The notes beneath the pieces were generated by a model. The model saw nothing but the letters and a program-made list of their open reading frames with translations, ran no database searches and was not told where the DNA came from. DNA of 5,324 bases from Ignavibacteriales bacterium (GTDB lineage: Bacteria; Bacteroidota; Ignavibacteria; T3Sed10-11): positions 1 to 5,324 of the forward strand of contig PWJF01000294.1 of NCBI GenBank assembly GCA_003560935.1, in the 5' to 3' direction. Of the stretch, positions 5,234 through 5,324 are shown piece after piece (within the stretch, counting starts at the first letter, position 1; each line of letters opens with the position of its first letter). The position numbers and the translations under genes are program-made.

Positions 5234-5324
5234 ATGTTGTCCGTTGACCACCGGCAATCCTGGCCTGCCCCCCGCCTGCCCTCTTTTCTCACCCGGGAAA
5301 GCCCGCGGCTTCTGGCCTTCGGCG
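5234..5324 (+). CDS. Possible start of another gene, cut by window end
   Basis: An ATG directly follows the gvpG stop codon (TAG-ATG), and the frame stays open to the end of the window, giving 30 codons. AGGGAAG (5217-5223) could be a distant ribosome site about 10 bases upstream. The translation begins MLSVDHRQSWPAPRLPSFLT and matches no gas vesicle family I recognise. Thirty open codons in GC-rich DNA is weak evidence. A further gvp gene such as gvpK or another gvpF/L could equally start beyond the window. Confidence 0.25.
   Translation, partial: MLSVDHRQSWPAPRLPSFLTRESPRLLAFG

Noticed and set aside
4841..5257. 138-codon minus-strand frame opposite gvpG
   Set aside because: It lies antisense to GvpG, which has clear family motifs, and shows no recognisable domain.

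Overview
This window holds the front part of a gas vesicle (gvp) gene cluster. All convincing genes are on the + strand. The order is: the 3' end of a response-regulator gene, a repeat-filled intergenic region with a sigma-54 type promoter, gvpA (the shell protein), a gvpC-like gene (shell-strengthening repeats), gvpN (AAA+ ATPase), a small charged coiled-coil gene, a doubtful 64-codon ORF, gvpF/L, and gvpG. The identifications of gvpA, gvpN, gvpF/L and gvpG rest on family motifs readable in the translations. The gvpC call rests on position and on repeat spacing.

The organism is a bacterium of moderately high GC. The A-C-N then F/L-G order recalls cyanobacterial clusters. However, the -24/-12 promoter and the palindromes built on a CACGCAGAGCGTG core suggest a proteobacterium in the broad sense, most likely Desulfobacterota (former Deltaproteobacteria). 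This placement is inference and no taxonomic marker is present.

Layout: 1-327 is the C-terminal part of a receiver domain. 328-745 has no gene. It holds a strong hairpin just after the regulator stop, three tandem 22-bp units ending in a palindrome, further related palindromes, and a -24/-12 element at 660-675 whose predicted transcript starts about 60 nt before gvpA. 746-964 is gvpA, followed by a 15-bp hairpin (987-1024) that may protect or partly terminate the gvpA message. 1132-2292 encodes a 386-residue protein with GvpC-type repeats, a Pro/Glu/Lys linker and a C-terminal helix-hairpin-helix domain. 2443-3405 is gvpN. 3467-3799 and 3840-4034 are small unassigned genes. 4086-4835 is gvpF/L and 5000-5233 is gvpG. 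The last 91 bases may begin another gene.

Together the genes would make GvpA ribs, stiffen them with the GvpC-like protein, and assemble the vesicle with GvpN, GvpF/L and GvpG. Other usual genes (gvpK, further gvpA/J/S-type or gvpF/L paralogues) are not in the window and presumably lie downstream. The most unusual points are the GvpC-like protein's alternating 40/33-residue repeat with an added helix-hairpin-helix tail, a run of nine A just before that tail, and the sigma-54 type promoter of gvpA.
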